Assembly: GCF_000005505.3 (NCBI RefSeq)
Contig: NC_016134.3
Coordinates: forward strand, 13,994,624-14,058,623
From: Brachypodium distachyon
Lineage: Eukaryota > Streptophyta > Magnoliopsida > Poales > Poaceae
DNA: 64,000 nucleotides
Direction of reading: 5' to 3'
Position numbers and translations under genes: made by a program. The notes under the pieces are model-generated. The model had not been told where the DNA came from. It did not search any database and saw only the letters and a list, made by a program, of their open reading frames with translations. How positions within the stretch are numbered: position 1 is the first letter of the stretch; every line of letters begins with the position of its first letter. Below, piece by piece: positions 62,325 through 64,000 of this stretch.

Positions 62325-63290
62325 TTTTTTTTTTTAAAGAAACGCATGCATTCCAATGAACTTGCAGACACGGCAAGATCGCCGGCCGCTAGTCGAGATA
62401 CATCTGGAGGTAGGTTCTCAAGCTACAGTAAATGTTCAGTTTAGACACGATATGAACCCACTGCAGCCAACACATGTGCTGGTTTGTTACAAACCCGAGC
62501 AACATGACAAACTCGAAAATCAATAAAAACCATCCGAAGAATAAACTTGGTCTCCCTGAACATCGCACCCAACAGACCCACATCATGATCTGACGAGAAA
62601 AGAGCATGCTTCAGAACTTGACGGTCTGTCTCCATGATAATTCTTCCCGTCCCTATCTGATTGGCATAAAAGCTAGTGCGAATGACTGTTTCAGTTTCAG
62701 CTTGTAAGGCTTCAGACACGTGAGGCAGGCGCCCTGCTGCAGCAAACAGAACAGCTCCGGTGCAATCCCTGGCGATATACCCCCAGCCCCCGCTGGCACT
62801 CTCTGCACATGATAAGCCCCATCACAGTTAATTTTAACGAAATCTTCAGGCCGCAGGCTCCAGGAAGGGGTCATCCGGACAGCAGCTTCATTATCGTTCG
62901 TCAAAACTGCATTTCATTTGTCCGCATGATGCCTAACAATAAACCGAAATTCCTCAACGGATGCCACACTTGCCCCACGATTGGATTTGTTCCCCTCCGA
63001 CCACCAGCACCATAAGAAAGCCACAGCCAAACTAGCCTCCTTTCTTGGCAAATTCCTCCAGATTCAAGGCACGCCACCTTTTTCACCTGCTTGCACTTAA
63101 AAAACAGGTGATTCCAACTGCCTCGCACGCGCTTGCTAGGATGGTTTCTTTCGTCATTTTGCTTACCCGCAGCGCTTCCTCCCTCAGTCCCTCTGGAATC
63201 TGCTGCGCATCCTCTGAAAATAGTAATTTGCATGGATTTGAGAAACACGTGCATGGAATCGCCACTAGCCGGCATCGATGGGGTTCTACT
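62325..63290 (-). mobile_element. 5'-truncated LINE with RNase H-like end
   Basis: Poly-T at 62325-62335 is the poly-A tail of a minus-strand element. Broken frames read [17 protein letters not shown] (zf-RVT), then WSLRPEDFVKINCDGAY and METDRQVLKHALFSSD and ARVCNKPAHVLAA, the RNase H-like (RVT_3) domain. At least one frameshift lies near 62740. It ends just upstream of the patatin promoter. Confidence 0.7.
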
Positions 63291-63322
63291 TCTGCAGTAG
63301 TGCCAGTAAAGCAGCCTCTACT

Positions 63323-63330
63323 CTATATAT
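63323..63330 (+). promoter_or_regulatory. TATA box of the patatin-like gene
   Basis: TCTATATATC about 95 bp before the ATG at 63426. It lies within tens of bases of the end of the LINE relic. Confidence 0.5.
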
Positions 63331-63425
63331 CAGCAAGACCCGGCAAGTCTCGATCCAAATCAAAGCCAGCGGTTAGAGCAGAGCACGTACGGGTGGTGTG
63401 GAGTAGTACTGGAGCAGAGAAAGCA

Positions 63426-64000
63426 ATGAAGGGCCGGCTGATCACCGTGCTGAGCATCGACGGCGGCGGCATCCGCGGCCTCATCCCCTCCACCATCCTC
63501 GCCTGCCTCGAGTCCAAGCTCCAAGTACGTCTACACACACACACACACACCAAGTTCTCCATCGAATCCCTCGGTCTTCTTCCTCCTTCTCCTTCGGCTC
63601 CTGTAATTATAATCAGGAAGAATCTGGGTTGATTAATTTGTTGATAAATTCGCAGAACATAGACGGGCCGGGCGCGCGGATCGCGGACTACTTCGACGTG
63701 ATCGCGGGGACGAGTACGGGGGCGCTGCTGACCTCCATGCTGGCGGCGCCAGGAGACGACAAGCGGCCGGTCAAGGCCGCCAGCGAGCTCAAAGACTTCT
63801 ACCTGGAGAACGGTCCCAAGATCTTCCCGCGGAAGAAGCTCGGGTTCCTGAACCCGGCGGCAAACCTTTTCGGCGTCGTGACGGGCCCGAAATACGACGG
63901 GAAAGCCCTCCACGACAAGATCAAGGAGCTCACCCGGAAGACCAAAATCAAGGATACGGTCACCAACATCATCGTGCCCACCTTCGACGTCAAGAACCTG
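63426..64000 (+). CDS. Patatin-like phospholipase, 5' part (runs off the window)
   Basis: Patatin-family enzymes are acyl hydrolases that release fatty acids from membrane lipids, acting in defence, lipid turnover and storage. Exon 1 is 63426-63524 and intron 63525-63655 (GT..AG, with a CA repeat at 63534-63551); exon 2 starts at 63656 in phase. The oxyanion-hole motif DGGGIRG lies at residues 12-18, and the nucleophile elbow GTSTG (Gly-X-Ser-X-Gly) near residue 52 holds the catalytic Ser of the Ser-Asp dyad; the Asp lies beyond the window. Further family sequence: [23 protein letters not shown] and [11 protein letters not shown]. The open frame extends upstream, but 63426 is chosen because it places DGGGIRG at the usual distance and follows a TATA box. 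No break is seen in the part present. Confidence 0.9.

Noticed and set aside
63045..63425. In-frame upstream extension of the patatin-like protein
   Set aside because: The extension crosses the LINE relic and the TATA box and does not resemble the N-terminus of the family.

Overview
The window reads as a piece of a grass nuclear genome. Its genes contain introns, and their coding sequence is GC-rich while the DNA between them is AT-rich. Much of the window is transposon sequence: about a dozen Stowaway-type MITEs, one complete CACTA-type element and the end of another, LINE 3' fragments, an inserted LTR, and Helitron-like ends with a short GC-rich terminal hairpin. The Stowaway and Helitron end sequences are of the kind I associate with Pooideae (the wheat, barley and Brachypodium group). 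That placement is inference; species and chromosome cannot be read from the sequence.

Three genes look intact. (1) An F-box/LRR gene on the minus strand, 15274-16973, three exons, 486 codons. (2) Ribosomal protein uL18 (L5) on the minus strand, 55594-57964, nine exons, 302 codons, with telo-box and site II motifs upstream. (3) The first two exons of a patatin-like phospholipase on the plus strand from 63426, running off the window.

Most other gene-like sequence is broken. 10.3-12.1 kb holds colinear relic exons of the meiotic mismatch-repair homologue MSH5. 25.9-26.6 kb is a MATH-BTB gene that has lost its BTB core. 27.1-30.7 kb is a receptor-like protein gene split by a 711-bp solo LTR with a 5-bp target duplication. 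33.1-35.5 kb is a decayed second copy of the 15-17 kb F-box gene, interrupted by a Stowaway element and a truncated LINE, and it abuts a third F-box relic on the opposite strand. 36.5-41.0 kb is a wall-associated kinase (WAK) gene whose three exons join in perfect phase but which carries one in-frame TGA at the exon 1/2 junction. Its upstream region is present twice.

Layout: 0-10 kb, transposon remnants and an orphan promoter-like segment; 10-17 kb, MSH5 relic and F-box gene; 18-25.3 kb, LINE fragments, a Helitron candidate and an unusual array of about 15 alternating hairpin repeats inside a block bounded by two perfect palindromes; 25.5-31 kb, MATH-BTB and RLP pseudogenes; 31-36 kb, a Harbinger-like element and F-box relics; 36-44 kb, the WAK locus and its duplicated upstream DNA; 44-55 kb, repeats including a 4-kb CACTA element with a nested insertion; 55-58 kb, RPL5; 58-63.3 kb, repeats; 63.4 kb onward, patatin. 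The genes do not form one pathway. F-box, WAK, RLP and MATH-BTB are families that expand and decay quickly in grasses, and this window shows several stages of that process next to a conserved housekeeping gene.
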